A stretch of DNA of 64,000 bases from Acidobacteriota bacterium. GTDB lineage: Bacteria > Acidobacteriota > Vicinamibacteria > Vicinamibacterales > CAVVIG01. The number at the start of each line of letters is the position of its first letter. Position 1 is the first letter of the stretch. A model generated the notes under the pieces. The model made no database searches and was not told the DNA's origin. It worked only from the letters and a program-made list of their open reading frames with translations. The stretch is taken from assembly GCA_020850715.1 (NCBI GenBank), contig JADZED010000049.1, forward strand, positions 67,693-131,692, read 5' to 3'. Of the stretch, positions 36,083-44,368 are shown in pieces. Both the position numbers and the translations under genes were made by a program.

Positions 36083-36158
36083 GCGCCCGTAGCTCAGGGG
36101 ATAGAGCACCCGCCTCCTAAGCGGGGGGCCGCCAGTTCAATTCTGGCCGGGCGCACCA
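36083..36158 (+). tRNA. tRNA-Arg (anticodon CCT)
   Basis: A 76-base cloverleaf. The acceptor stem GCGCCCG pairs with CGGGCGC. The D arm is GCTC AGGGGATA GAGC. The anticodon stem CCCGC/GCGGG encloses CTCCTAA with anticodon CCT. The variable loop has five bases, the T arm is GCCAG TTCAATT CTGGC, the discriminator base is A, and the CCA end is encoded (36156-36158). It reads AGG codons. It sits between the divergent lytic transglycosylase and the remnant gene at 36241. Confidence 0.95.
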
Positions 36159-36240
36159 TCGCTTCCGGGCTTTTCGTGTCCTCCGGCAGACGGTTTGTCG
36201 TAAGCTCCAGGCGTCCACGCCGCGTCCAGAACGGTTCCTC

Positions 36241-36661
36241 ATGCACCGACATCGCTCTTCTCTCATCCTCGTGCTGGCGGCGGCTGCGCCGCTCGCCGCC
36301 GCATCCGTCGCTGCGCAGACCGTCGACGATGCAACCACGCGGTTCTCGCGCCGCGTCACGGCGGTGCGCGCGTCCAGGCCGATCGTCATCAAGGCCGCCT
36401 CGACGATGCAGCCTGGCGGAGCGCGCCGGTCGCCGGCGGCTTCACGCAGAGCGAACCGCGCAAGGGCGCGCCCGCCGCGTTCGACACCGACGTCACAGTG
36501 CTCTACGACGAAGCGAACGTGTCCTTCTGCGTCTTCAACCACGACGACGATCCAGCGCAGGCGATCGTGAACGGACTGCGGAAGGACTTTGCCGTGATCG
36601 AGTCGGATCTGTTCGGCGTCGTCATCGACACCTTCCACGACGAGCGCAACGGCAAGAGCCA
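36241..36661 (+). pseudogene. Frameshifted, truncated remnant of an exported DUF5916/CBM9-like protein
   Basis: The ATG at 36241 opens a signal peptide (LILVLAAAAPLAAASVAAQ) and VTAVRASRPIVI. At about 36391, where ATC AAG GCC is read, one base seems to be missing. In the next frame the sequence continues GRLDDAAWRSAPVAGG, FTQSEPRKGAP, FDTDVTVLYDEANVSFCVF and FGVVIDTFHDERNGKS. This joined sequence is the classic N-terminal carbohydrate-binding-like domain of DUF5916 proteins, which are normally 700-900 aa with a C-terminal barrel. Everything after NGKS is gone and the TMEM175 gene starts 30 bases later. So there is one frameshift plus a large 3' deletion. A sequencing error could explain the frameshift, not the truncation. 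Confidence 0.7.
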
Positions 36662-36691
36662 CCCACATGCTGCAGTTCTGACAGGGGCCCC

Positions 36692-37288
36692 ATGACCAAA
36701 GGACGCCTCGAAGCCTTCAGCGACGGCGTGATTGCGATCGTCATCACGATCATGGTGCTGGAGCTCCGTCCTCCGCACGCGTCGACGGTTGCGGCCCTGC
36801 GCCCCCTGCTGCCGATCTTCCTCAGCTACGGGCTGAGCTTCGTCTTCATCGGCATCTACTGGAGCAATCATCACCATCTCCTGCAGGCCGCGCAGCAGGT
36901 CGATGGACGTGTGCTGTGGGCCAACCTGCACCTGTTGTTCTGGCTGTCGCTGGTGCCGTTCGTGACCGCCTGGATCGGCGAGACCGGCGCCGACGCGCTG
37001 CCGGTCGCCGGTTACGGGATCGTGATGCTGCTGGCGGCGGTCGCCTACTTCATCCTCACGCACGCGCTGCTGGCGCTGCATCCGCAGGACTCCAGACTCG
37101 CCCGTGCGCTCGGGGCAGACGTCAAGGGCAGGATCTCGGTCGTCGTCTACGCGGCCGGCATTGCCGTCGCATTCGCGGCGCCCTGGGCGGCACTGGCCTG
37201 CTACGTGGCGGTGGCCGTCACGTGGCTGATCCCAGACCGGCGAATCGAGCGGACGATCGATTCGGCTCCGAAGGTCGGGGGCCGTTGA
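36692..37288 (+). CDS. TMEM175-family potassium channel-like protein
   Basis: A 198-aa membrane protein with six hydrophobic segments. The first, TKGRLEAFSDGVIAIVITIMV, carries the TMEM175 signature FSDGV.AI, which lines the pore in bacterial TMEM175 channels. IYWSNHHHLL after the third segment is also typical. The start is the ATG at 36692; the frame is open upstream only through the neighbouring remnant. Family members conduct K+ with low selectivity. It is 30 bases after the broken gene and probably unrelated to it in function. Confidence 0.88.
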   Translation: MTKGRLEAFSDGVIAIVITIMVLELRPPHASTVAALRPLLPIFLSYGLSFVFIGIYWSNHHHLLQAAQQVDGRVLWANLHLLFWLSLVPFVTAWIGETGADALPVAGYGIVMLLAAVAYFILTHALLALHPQDSRLARALGADVKGRISVVVYAAGIAVAFAAPWAALACYVAVAVTWLIPDRRIERTIDSAPKVGGR

Positions 37289-37477
37289 GCGAGGCGCAAG
37301 AGCGCGTACCCGGTCCGCCTCGCTCCTCCGATCCCGCACGACAGACTGGCAGCGCCACGCCGCCATGGCGGCCTCCCCGCGATGGTACCGGGAACCCGGA
37401 TCTATTCCTATGCGTGCGGGAGCAGGGTCTGAGACAGGCCCTGCGGCCCGGCGCCTGGTCGGCAGCGGGCCGGCCCT

Positions 37478-37990
37478 TCACGACGGCGGCATGAGGGCCT
37501 GGAGTGCCTTGGCGGTGCGGATGTACTCCTCGTAACGCCGTTGATAGGTCTCGAGCCGCTCCCGTTCGACCGCTTCCAGCTTCGCGCGGACCACCGGCGA
37601 CTCGCCCGATGCCGCGAGCTCGCGCTCTGCAACCGCGGCCTTCGCCCTGAACTCGGCGTCGTGGCTGCGCTCCCAGGCCAGCCAGTCGGCCGTCCAGCGC
37701 GCGTGGGCCGCCTCGATGGCGGGCCGGTCGAACGGGAACTCGCCGCCGAATGCGCGATCGAGCTCGGCGAACGCCTCCGGCAGCAGCGCGCGCGCGGTCC
37801 GGGCCAGCGGCTGCCACACCAGCAGGGCGCGCGGGTCGGCCTGCGCCGCCGCAAGCCCCTGCGCAAAGGTCCCCAGCATCTGCGCGGGCGCCGCCGCGCC
37901 GCCGCGCCGGCGCCGGAGCTCGGCGACGATCGCCAGCGACGCCCAGACCAGCGCCCCCGCGACGATCAGCGCGGCAGCGAGGAGCGTCAA
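37478..37990 (-). CDS. Small membrane-anchored protein of unknown function
   Basis: A 170-aa protein. One N-terminal membrane segment ([21 protein letters not shown]) is followed by a short Arg run and a soluble helical part rich in Ala, Arg and Glu ([14 protein letters not shown]-like, then [31 protein letters not shown]). I recognise no family. Its start overlaps the end of the adenine phosphoribosyltransferase gene by four bases, so it is the last gene of the operon that begins near 46546. Confidence 0.75.
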   Translation of the reverse strand: MTLLAAALIVAGALVWASLAIVAELRRRRGGAAAPAQMLGTFAQGLAAAQADPRALLVWQPLARTARALLPEAFAELDRAFGGEFPFDRPAIEAAHARWTADWLAWERSHDAEFRAKAAVAERELAASGESPVVRAKLEAVERERLETYQRRYEEYIRTAKALQALMPPS

Positions 37991-38502
37991 TACTTCAGGA
38001 CGGTGTGGACCGTCTCGCCGGCCAGCTTCTGGCGGCCGTTCAGCGCCAGCAGTTCGATCAGGAATGCCAGCGCGTGCACCCGGCCGCCCAGCCGCTCGAC
38101 CAGGTCGGTCGTCGCGCGCGCGGTGCCGCCGGTGGCCAGCAGATCGTCCACGATCAGCACGCGCTGCCCGCCGCTCACGGCATCCGCGTGCATCTCGAGC
38201 GCGTCGGTGCCGTACTCGAGCGCGTAGGAGGCCGATACCGTCCTGGACGGCAGCTTCCCCGGCTTGCGCACCGGAATGAAGCCGGCATCGAGCCGATCCG
38301 CCACGGCGGCGCCGAAGATGAAGCCCCGGCTCTCGATACCGACGACGACGTCGACAGCGGCCGCCTTGAACGGCAGCGCAAGGCTGTCGACGGCGGCGCG
38401 GAAGCCCGCCTTGTCCTGCAGCAGCGTCGTGATGTCGTAGAACAGGATCCCGGCTCTGGGAAAGTCGGGGACGTTGCGAATCTTCGACTTGAGATGGTCC
38501 AT
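37987..38502 (-). CDS. apt: Adenine phosphoribosyltransferase
   Basis: A 171-aa purine salvage enzyme (adenine + PRPP to AMP). From the ATG 38500-38502 it starts [25 protein letters not shown], the Apt N-terminus. [18 protein letters not shown] binds adenine. The PRPP loop is [16 protein letters not shown]. The start is one base after the acylphosphatase stop. Apt has no known link to MoxR operons, so its position at the operon end is probably convenience coupling. Confidence 0.95.
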   Translation of the reverse strand: MDHLKSKIRNVPDFPRAGILFYDITTLLQDKAGFRAAVDSLALPFKAAAVDVVVGIESRGFIFGAAVADRLDAGFIPVRKPGKLPSRTVSASYALEYGTDALEMHADAVSGGQRVLIVDDLLATGGTARATTDLVERLGGRVHALAFLIELLALNGRQKLAGETVHTVLKY

Positions 38503-38503
38503 G

Positions 38504-38776
38504 TCAGGCGATGCTGAAGCCACTGTGCCGTCCGTCCGCGTCGATTCGATCGACCGCGACAGCGTCGACGCGCGCGCCGCGCGGCCCCTGCCGGATCGCG
38601 CGCTCGAAGCGCTCGAGCGCATCCGCCTCGGCCTCCGCCCGGATCTCGACGCGCCCGTCGGGCAGGTTCCTGGCCGATCCATCGACGCCCTCGCGCATCG
38701 CGGCCGCCCGCGTGAAATACCGGAACCCGACGCCCTGGACGCGGCCGCTCACGAGGTAGCGTCTGGCGAGACGCAC
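38504..38776 (-). CDS. acyP: Acylphosphatase
   Basis: A 90-aa enzyme that hydrolyses acyl phosphates. The phosphate-binding loop [13 protein letters not shown] holds the catalytic Arg19, and Asn37 in [11 protein letters not shown] is the second catalytic residue. Length is standard. It lies 33 bases after the second VWA gene and one base before apt. The biological substrate in bacteria is unclear. Confidence 0.95.
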   Translation of the reverse strand: MRLARRYLVSGRVQGVGFRYFTRAAAMREGVDGSARNLPDGRVEIRAEAEADALERFERAIRQGPRGARVDAVAVDRIDADGRHSGFSIA

Positions 38777-38809
38777 GGGGTGAAAATCATAACACTGCCG
38801 TCCTGCGCG

Positions 38810-39802
38810 TCAGGTGTGATCCACGAAATACGGCACGGCCCGCAGCGCCACCGCGCCGGCCAGGCACAGCAGGGCCGGCAGCGCAAACCAGCCGTAGACG
38901 GGCGCGTTGCGGACGTACACGCGGCTCACCAGCACGCTCTTCTCGACCGAATCGACCAGCCGCGACGCCGCATCGAGATCGCGCGACGATGTCGCGTTGT
39001 AGTACTTGCCGCCGTCCTTGACGATCGCCTGCATCAGCCGCCGCACCTCGGTCCGCTGCTCGATCTCCGGGTCCAGCGAGACGCCCACCATGTGCACGCG
39101 GATGTTCGCCGCCCTGGAATCGCCCAGCGCCTCCACCGGGTCGCGCCCGCGATTGTTCTCGCCGTCGGTGAACAGCACGATGACCTGCTGCCCCCCGCTC
39201 GGACGGGCCATCGTCGACAGCAGATAGTTCGCCAGCGACAGCCCCTCGCCGATCGCCGTCTGCCCTTCACCCTGCAGAATCTGCTCGTCGACCATGTCGA
39301 CGTACTGCACGAGGTAGTCGTGGTCGAAGGTGAGCGGGCTCACGACATACGCATTGTCCGAGAAGACGACCAGGCCGATGCGGTCCTCGCGCCGCCCCCG
39401 CACGAACCGCTTGATTGCGGCCTTGGTGGCGTCCAGGCGCGTCTCCCCCGGCGGCATCGACGGATTGCGCACGCGCTGCTCGACGCTCTTGAGGTCCATC
39501 TCCTCCTGCATGCTCGACGACAGGTCCAGCACGACGACGATATCGACGCCGCGGGAGGAGACCTCGGCCTCGGAATACGGCAGGACCGGCTGCATCAGGG
39601 CGCCGGCGATGAGCGCGACCGCCGCCAGCAGCACCGCCATCGGCAGCCGTCGCAGGGCCGACGCGCGGTACGCGGCCCCGCCGAGCCAGCGCACGCTGGT
39701 CGACGCGGCGAACTGACGCCGCCGCAGCAGCCATCGCAGGAGGGCCGCCACGGCGATGCCGGCGGCCATCCACCAGGCGAGCTCCGGCGTCAGGAACTTC
39801 AT
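38810..39802 (-). CDS. von Willebrand A domain membrane protein (BatA/BatB-like), second copy
   Basis: A 330-aa protein with a membrane segment at each end: residues about 8-26, a second near 53-70 (LPMAVLLAAVALIAGALMQP), and the C-terminal VYGWFALPALLCLAGAVAL. The VWA domain lies between, with an intact metal-ion-dependent adhesion site: Asp93, Ser95 and Ser97 in VVVLDLSSSM, and VLFTDGENNRG later. BatA-type proteins hang the VWA domain in the periplasm. It starts four bases after the BatD-like gene ends. It shares architecture with the gene at 42752 but is clearly diverged. Confidence 0.88.
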   Translation of the reverse strand: MKFLTPELAWWMAAGIAVAALLRWLLRRRQFAASTSVRWLGGAAYRASALRRLPMAVLLAAVALIAGALMQPVLPYSEAEVSSRGVDIVVVLDLSSSMQEEMDLKSVEQRVRNPSMPPGETRLDATKAAIKRFVRGRREDRIGLVVFSDNAYVVSPLTFDHDYLVQYVDMVDEQILQGEGQTAIGEGLSLANYLLSTMARPSGGQQVIVLFTDGENNRGRDPVEALGDSRAANIRVHMVGVSLDPEIEQRTEVRRLMQAIVKDGGKYYNATSSRDLDAASRLVDSVEKSVLVSRVYVRNAPVYGWFALPALLCLAGAVALRAVPYFVDHT

Positions 39803-39805
39803 CGC

Positions 39806-40846
39806 CTACCTGAGCGTCAGGAGTCGTGCGGCCTCGTCGATCGCGGCGCGGCACGCCTCGGCCGACGGAACCGTCTCGCGCGGACCGTAGCGGGCCGCAT
39901 CGCAGCCGTTCAGGAAGCCGCGAATCTCCTCGGCGCGGATCCGCGTTGCCCTGTCGGCCAGCGCGGGCTCCACCTCGGCCCCTGTGAGCGCGTGTCCGGG
40001 CACGCCGGTCACCTCGCGCAGGTGCCCGCGCACCAGGCCGCTGATCGTCGTGTAGGCCTCGCGTCGCGCGTCCAGGTCCGACAGATCGAGCGCGCGCACC
40101 CCGTCGAGCGTCATGCGCTCGTCGCGCTTCACCTGCCGCGCCGATCGGCGGTCGCCCTTCGGCCGGCTCAGCCTGATGACGAGCCCCACGGTCCAGAAGA
40201 ACACCGGCACAATCGATGCGACCAGCAATCCGGCGCCGACCGGACCGGCCGCGGCGAACAGGCGCGGCCGCGCCTCGATCCCGCGGCCGTTGCGCAGGGC
40301 CGCGGTGTCGCGCGCGTCGGGCAGCATGCTGCGCAGCGCGAGCGTCGCTCCGGGAACCGCCATCTCTCCCGCGGCCTCGCCTCCCTCGACGCCCTGCCCC
40401 GGCCGCACGCGGTAGTAGCGGACCGCCATGGGCGCAATGGACAGCAGCGTCTGCTCGACCTTGTAGGTCGTGACGCGATAGCGGAACTCTCGAATCGTAG
40501 TGCCGTCCGGGCCGCCCGTGCGCGACGTCGCGAGGTCGACGAGCTCGAGGCCGTCGAGCTTCAGCTTGTCGCCCGCCAGGTCGTCGTCCAGCACGTCGAT
40601 GCCCGGAGCGCAGACGATGCGCACGGTGTAGACGACCGCGTCGCCAACCCACATGGCGGTGCGATCGAGCCAGCTGCGCGCCGCTGCGTCCTGATCCGGC
40701 CCGAGCGGCGCGCCGGTGTCGCCTGGCGCCGATGCCGCCACGGGCGAGGCGGCCTCCACGGCCGGCGTCTGAACGGCGGCGGGGTTGGGCGCCGCCAGCG
40801 GCTGGGCGGCGGCGATCGCGAGCGCGAGCAGAAGGTTGAGGTCCAT
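39806..40846 (-). CDS. BatD-like membrane protein of the MoxR operon
   Basis: A 346-aa protein. A signal peptide (DLNLLLALAIAAAQPLAA) is followed by a periplasmic beta-rich domain with VGDAVVYTVRIVC and a segment on forces or polarity changes (FRYRVTTYKVEQTLLSI). A membrane helix (about 205-228, GAGLLVASIVPVFFWTVGLV) and a cytoplasmic helical domain follow. The layout resembles a short BatD, which normally has 500 aa or more; assignment is from layout and operon position. Its ATG overlaps the stop of the DUF58 gene as TGATG. Confidence 0.65.
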   Translation of the reverse strand: MDLNLLLALAIAAAQPLAAPNPAAVQTPAVEAASPVAASAPGDTGAPLGPDQDAAARSWLDRTAMWVGDAVVYTVRIVCAPGIDVLDDDLAGDKLKLDGLELVDLATSRTGGPDGTTIREFRYRVTTYKVEQTLLSIAPMAVRYYRVRPGQGVEGGEAAGEMAVPGATLALRSMLPDARDTAALRNGRGIEARPRLFAAAGPVGAGLLVASIVPVFFWTVGLVIRLSRPKGDRRSARQVKRDERMTLDGVRALDLSDLDARREAYTTISGLVRGHLREVTGVPGHALTGAEVEPALADRATRIRAEEIRGFLNGCDAARYGPRETVPSAEACRAAIDEAARLLTLR

Positions 40847-41733
40847 CAGGTTCGCTGCATCCGGGCGGTGAAGAGGGCCAGCACCGGTTCGACCGGCGAC
40901 CGGTCGGTCGGTACGTAGACGTGGTCGATCGGCACCCGGTAGAACGCCCGGGCCATCGCCTCGCGCCGGCGCCGGATCTCGTCCTCGTACCGGCGGCGCG
41001 CGCGCCCGCCGAGGCCGAGCGTGACCTGCCTGCCGCTCTCGAGGTCGCGCAGACGCAGGTAGCCGGCGCCGGGGGGCAGCGTCAGCTCCGCGGCATCTTC
41101 GGGGATGACGGCGATGACGTCGTGGCGCGCCGCGAGCACCGCCAGTTCCTTGCTGCCCAGCACGTCGTCTTCGGTCTGAAAATCAGAGACGATGAAGACG
41201 ACGCTCATGCGCTTGAGCGTCTCGAGCAGGTGCGACACGAGCGGGAGCATGCGGGTCCGGGCGTGCCGCGCCGGCCGCGTCTCCCAGCACTGCTGGACCA
41301 TCGACCAGGCGGCGGCGCGCGTCCGCCTCGGCTCGGCCGACCCGAGCACGCGATCGGCGAAGGCCACGAAGCCGGTGTTGATCTGATCGGAGAGCGCGGA
41401 GAAGACGAGCGACCCGGCGATGAAGGTCAGCGCCTCGCGCTTCGAGTATTTCGTGCTCCCCATCTCCATCGAACGCGACACGTCCATCGCCACCATCACG
41501 TTCAGCTCGCGCTCGGCGTGCGTGTGGCGCACGTAGGGCACGCCCATCCGCGCGGTCACGTTCCAGTCGATTCGCCGGACGTCGTCTCCCGGACGGTACT
41601 GCTGATGCTCGTCGAAGTCGAAGCCGGGGCCGCGCATCGGGCTCTGGTACGGGCCCACACGCTGGTTGCGGATCTTCTTCCCGGTGTAGACCTCGATGTA
41701 CCGGAGCTCGTGCATCACCGTTTCGGGAATCAT
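40846..41733 (-). CDS. DUF58 domain protein of the MoxR operon
   Basis: A 295-aa soluble protein starting MIPETVMHELRYIEVYTGKKI. The DUF58 signature is GFDFDEHQQYRPGDDVRRIDWNVTA, followed by a VWA-like fold with VMVAMDVSRSMEMG, which holds a DxSxS metal site. These proteins always accompany MoxR ATPases and are thought to be their clients or adaptors. The ATG overlaps the moxR stop as ATGA (41730-41733). The open frame upstream is moxR shadow. Confidence 0.92.
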   Translation of the reverse strand: MIPETVMHELRYIEVYTGKKIRNQRVGPYQSPMRGPGFDFDEHQQYRPGDDVRRIDWNVTARMGVPYVRHTHAERELNVMVAMDVSRSMEMGSTKYSKREALTFIAGSLVFSALSDQINTGFVAFADRVLGSAEPRRTRAAAWSMVQQCWETRPARHARTRMLPLVSHLLETLKRMSVVFIVSDFQTEDDVLGSKELAVLAARHDVIAVIPEDAAELTLPPGAGYLRLRDLESGRQVTLGLGGRARRRYEDEIRRRREAMARAFYRVPIDHVYVPTDRSPVEPVLALFTARMQRT

Positions 41734-42755
41734 GGAATCGGCACCGCTCTGAGCAGCTCGCTCAGGATCTCGTCGGCGGAGACGTTCTCCGCCTGCGCCC
41801 GCACCGTGCGCGCGATGCGATGGCGCGCGGTGTCGCAGAAGATCTCCTTCACGTCGTCGGGCAGCACCCAGGCGCGGCCGTGCATGAAGGCGGTGACCCG
41901 GGCGAGTGCGAGCACGTGCTGATACGACCGCGGCGAGGTGCCGAGCTGCAGCAGTTCCTTCAAGTCCCCCCGGCCCGCCTCGTCGGGCCATCGCGTCGCA
42001 CGCCCGAGCCGGACGATGTAGTCGAGGATCTTGTCGTCGACGTACACGGTCGCCCGGATGTACTCCCGCAGGACGTTCACGTCCTCGGGCGAGACGCGGT
42101 GCTCGAGCACCGTCTCGGCCAGCCGCACCTGCAGCATCCCGACCTCCTCGTCATGGCTCGGGTAGCCGACCCGGAGCATCATCGAGAATCGGTCGAGCTG
42201 CGCCTCGGGCAGCGTGTACACGCCCTCCTGCTCGACCGGGTTCTGGGTCGCGAGCACCCAGAACGGATCCTCGAGCGGAAACGTCGTGTCGGCGAGCGTG
42301 ACCTGCCGCTCCTGCATCGCTTCGAGCAGCGCGCTCTGCGTCTTCGGCGTCGCGCGGTTGATCTCGTCGGCGAGCAGGATGTTGGTGAACACGGGCCCCT
42401 GCTCGATCCGGAAGGTGGCCGACTTCGCATCGTAGATGCGCGTGCCGAGGATGTCGGCCGGCAGCAGGTCGGGCGTCAACTGGATGCGCTGGAACCTGGC
42501 CGAGATCGCCTGCGCGAGCGTCGTCGCGGTCAGCGTCTTGGCGACGCCGGGCACGCCCTCGAGCAGCAGGTGCCCGCAGCCGACGCGCGCCCTGCCCTTC
42601 GAGGCGGCGAACGGAATGGCGGCGAACAGGCCGGTGAGCATGCGCCGGATCAGCAGGTGCTGCCCGACGATGACCTTGCCGATCTCGCGCTCGAGCGCGG
42701 CGATCGTTCCGGCCGCCCGGTCTGCGGTGAGGGTGTCGGTCGCAACACTGGTCAT
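41730..42755 (-). CDS. MoxR-family AAA+ ATPase
   Basis: A 341-aa chaperone-like ATPase. Walker A is GVPGVAKT (67-74), Walker B ILLADEINRATPKTQSALLEAM, sensor 1 WVLATQNPVEQEG, and the MoxR arginine-finger region QLDRFSMMLRVGYPS. The C-terminal lid has LGTSPRSYQHVLALARVTAF. MoxR proteins activate VWA-containing partners, for example by loading metal or assembling complexes. The ATG overlaps the upstream VWA gene's stop as ATGA, and the DUF58 gene follows with the same overlap, so all three are tightly co-translated. Confidence 0.94.
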   Translation of the reverse strand: MTSVATDTLTADRAAGTIAALEREIGKVIVGQHLLIRRMLTGLFAAIPFAASKGRARVGCGHLLLEGVPGVAKTLTATTLAQAISARFQRIQLTPDLLPADILGTRIYDAKSATFRIEQGPVFTNILLADEINRATPKTQSALLEAMQERQVTLADTTFPLEDPFWVLATQNPVEQEGVYTLPEAQLDRFSMMLRVGYPSHDEEVGMLQVRLAETVLEHRVSPEDVNVLREYIRATVYVDDKILDYIVRLGRATRWPDEAGRGDLKELLQLGTSPRSYQHVLALARVTAFMHGRAWVLPDDVKEIFCDTARHRIARTVRAQAENVSADEILSELLRAVPIP

Positions 42756-43747
42756 AGGAGCAGCCACAGCAGGCCGGCAGCCGCGGCCGCCACCGCCAGC
42801 CCCGCCTGATACACGTCTCGATACTCGGTGGTCGTGCGATAGCCGACGATCTTCCGCTCGGCGTTGACCGCGTCGGCAATCGCCCCCACCAGCTCGTTCC
42901 CGGTGCGCGACCGGAGGTACCGCCCGCCGGTGGCGGCCGCGATCTGCCGCAGCGTCGATTCCGAGAACCTGGTGCGCAGGATCCGGCCGTCCTCGTCCCG
43001 CAGCGGCGACTCGCGCCCCTGCTCGTCGACGACCGGCACGGTGACGCCCTGATCGGAACCGATGCCGATCGTGTGCACGTGGTACCCGGCGGCGCGATAG
43101 GCGAGCACCTGCCGCTGCAGCTGCTCGCCGTAGTCCTCGCCGTCGGAAACGAGCAGGAAGATCTTGTGCGTCTTGCGCGTGTCGCGCCGATCGACCTCGA
43201 GACCGCTCTTGAGCGCGGCGCCGATGTCGGTGCCGAGGAAGACGTGCGGGTCGTCGGCAATCCAGTCGAGATAGAACGCCACGCTCTCCACGTCGGCCGT
43301 GAGGTACGAGAGGACGAGCGACGAGTCGGCAAAGCCGACGAGCGCCACGCGCTGGATCCCTTCGGGTTTGTGCAGCAGGAAGTTCCTGATCTCGGCGGTG
43401 GCCCGCCCGAAGCGCGACGGCGCGATGTCGCGGGCGCGCATCGACGCCGACCGGTCGAGCATCACGACAAGATCCTGCTGCTCGATCTCCGGCTCGCGCT
43501 GCGCGCGCAGCACCTGGGGCCGCATCAGCGCGAAGACGAGCGCGCCGGCCGCAACCAGCGTGGCGAGCAGCACGCCGATCTCGCGCACCGCGCCCGATCG
43601 CCGCGAGAGACGTGCGAACCGCACCTGCGACGCGGCGCGGCGGCGCACCGCGCGCACGTACCAGAAGCGCACCGTCCAGCAGGCGACGACGACCGGCAGG
43701 ATCTGCCACCAGCGCAGCGACTCGACCTCGAGGAAACGCAGATCCAC
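42752..43747 (-). CDS. von Willebrand A domain membrane protein (BatA-like), first copy
   Basis: A 331-aa protein. Membrane segments lie near 14-30 and 57-75 and at the very end (about 311-331, AGLAVAAAAAGLLWLLL). The VWA domain has the metal site LVVMLDRSASM (Asp98, Ser100, Ser102) and LVSDGEDYGEQL. Compared with the second copy it contains an extra segment, VVDEQGRESPLRDEDG, that lies over the metal site. It begins seven bases after the end of the TPR gene and overlaps moxR. Confidence 0.9.
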   Translation of the reverse strand: MDLRFLEVESLRWWQILPVVVACWTVRFWYVRAVRRRAASQVRFARLSRRSGAVREIGVLLATLVAAGALVFALMRPQVLRAQREPEIEQQDLVVMLDRSASMRARDIAPSRFGRATAEIRNFLLHKPEGIQRVALVGFADSSLVLSYLTADVESVAFYLDWIADDPHVFLGTDIGAALKSGLEVDRRDTRKTHKIFLLVSDGEDYGEQLQRQVLAYRAAGYHVHTIGIGSDQGVTVPVVDEQGRESPLRDEDGRILRTRFSESTLRQIAAATGGRYLRSRTGNELVGAIADAVNAERKIVGYRTTTEYRDVYQAGLAVAAAAAGLLWLLL

Positions 43748-43754
43748 GGACTGC

Positions 43755-44336
43755 TCAGGGGACTCGGCGCGCCGGCCGGGCGCCGGTGGGCGGCCGCAGC
43801 AGCTCCATCATCTGCTTCGGCGGCGTCTTCGGCTCCTTGCGGAGCGCCGCCGCCAGCCGGGTCGTCAGCTCGTAGTTGTACTTGGTGTCCCAGTCGCCCG
43901 GCGCGGCGGCGACCGCCTGCTTCAGCTCCTCCTCGGCCCGCGTGAGCCAGCCGAGCACCGCCTCGGGCGCCTCCTCGTCCTTCGCCTTCTCGAAGAACGA
44001 GATGCCCGCCCAGAAGTGCGGCGCCGCGCCGTCGGGCGCGCGCTGCGCCTGCTCGATCGCCGCGTCGAAGCGCCCGAGGCGATAGAGCGCGAACAGGTGG
44101 TTCGCGGCGGCGTGACGATAGTCGGCCCCGAAGAGCTCGCGCGTCGACGGCATCGCGTCGAAACGGGCCTCGGCGGCGGTGTAGCGCTCGATGGCCGTCT
44201 CGAGGTCGCCGGCCGCCAGCGCCGCGTCCCCCTCGGCGACCGGGCGCGACCAGCGCGCGTAGCCGAGCGAGGCCGCGCCGGCCAGCAGCAGGAGGAGGGC
44301 GACGGCGCTTCCGATGCGTCTGAAGAATGATGGCAC
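43755..44336 (-). CDS. TPR-containing membrane protein (BatE/BatC-like)
   Basis: A 193-aa protein from the GTG 44334-44336, preceded by a good Shine-Dalgarno (GGAGAG). A membrane segment (SAVALLLLLAGAASLGYA) is followed by three or four TPR-like helix pairs: VAEGDAALAAGDLETAIERY, AAANHLFALYRLGRFDAAIEQ and LTRAEEELKQAVAAAP. The C-terminus is Pro/Arg-rich. Position before the VWA-MoxR genes matches the TPR member of Bat operons. An upstream in-frame start would put a low-complexity Gly/Arg stretch before the helix and is less likely. Confidence 0.8.
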   Translation of the reverse strand: MPSFFRRIGSAVALLLLLAGAASLGYARWSRPVAEGDAALAAGDLETAIERYTAAEARFDAMPSTRELFGADYRHAAANHLFALYRLGRFDAAIEQAQRAPDGAAPHFWAGISFFEKAKDEEAPEAVLGWLTRAEEELKQAVAAAPGDWDTKYNYELTTRLAAALRKEPKTPPKQMMELLRPPTGARPARRVP

Positions 44337-44368
44337 GGGCTCTCCGGCGCTGTGCGGAATCTTACCCT

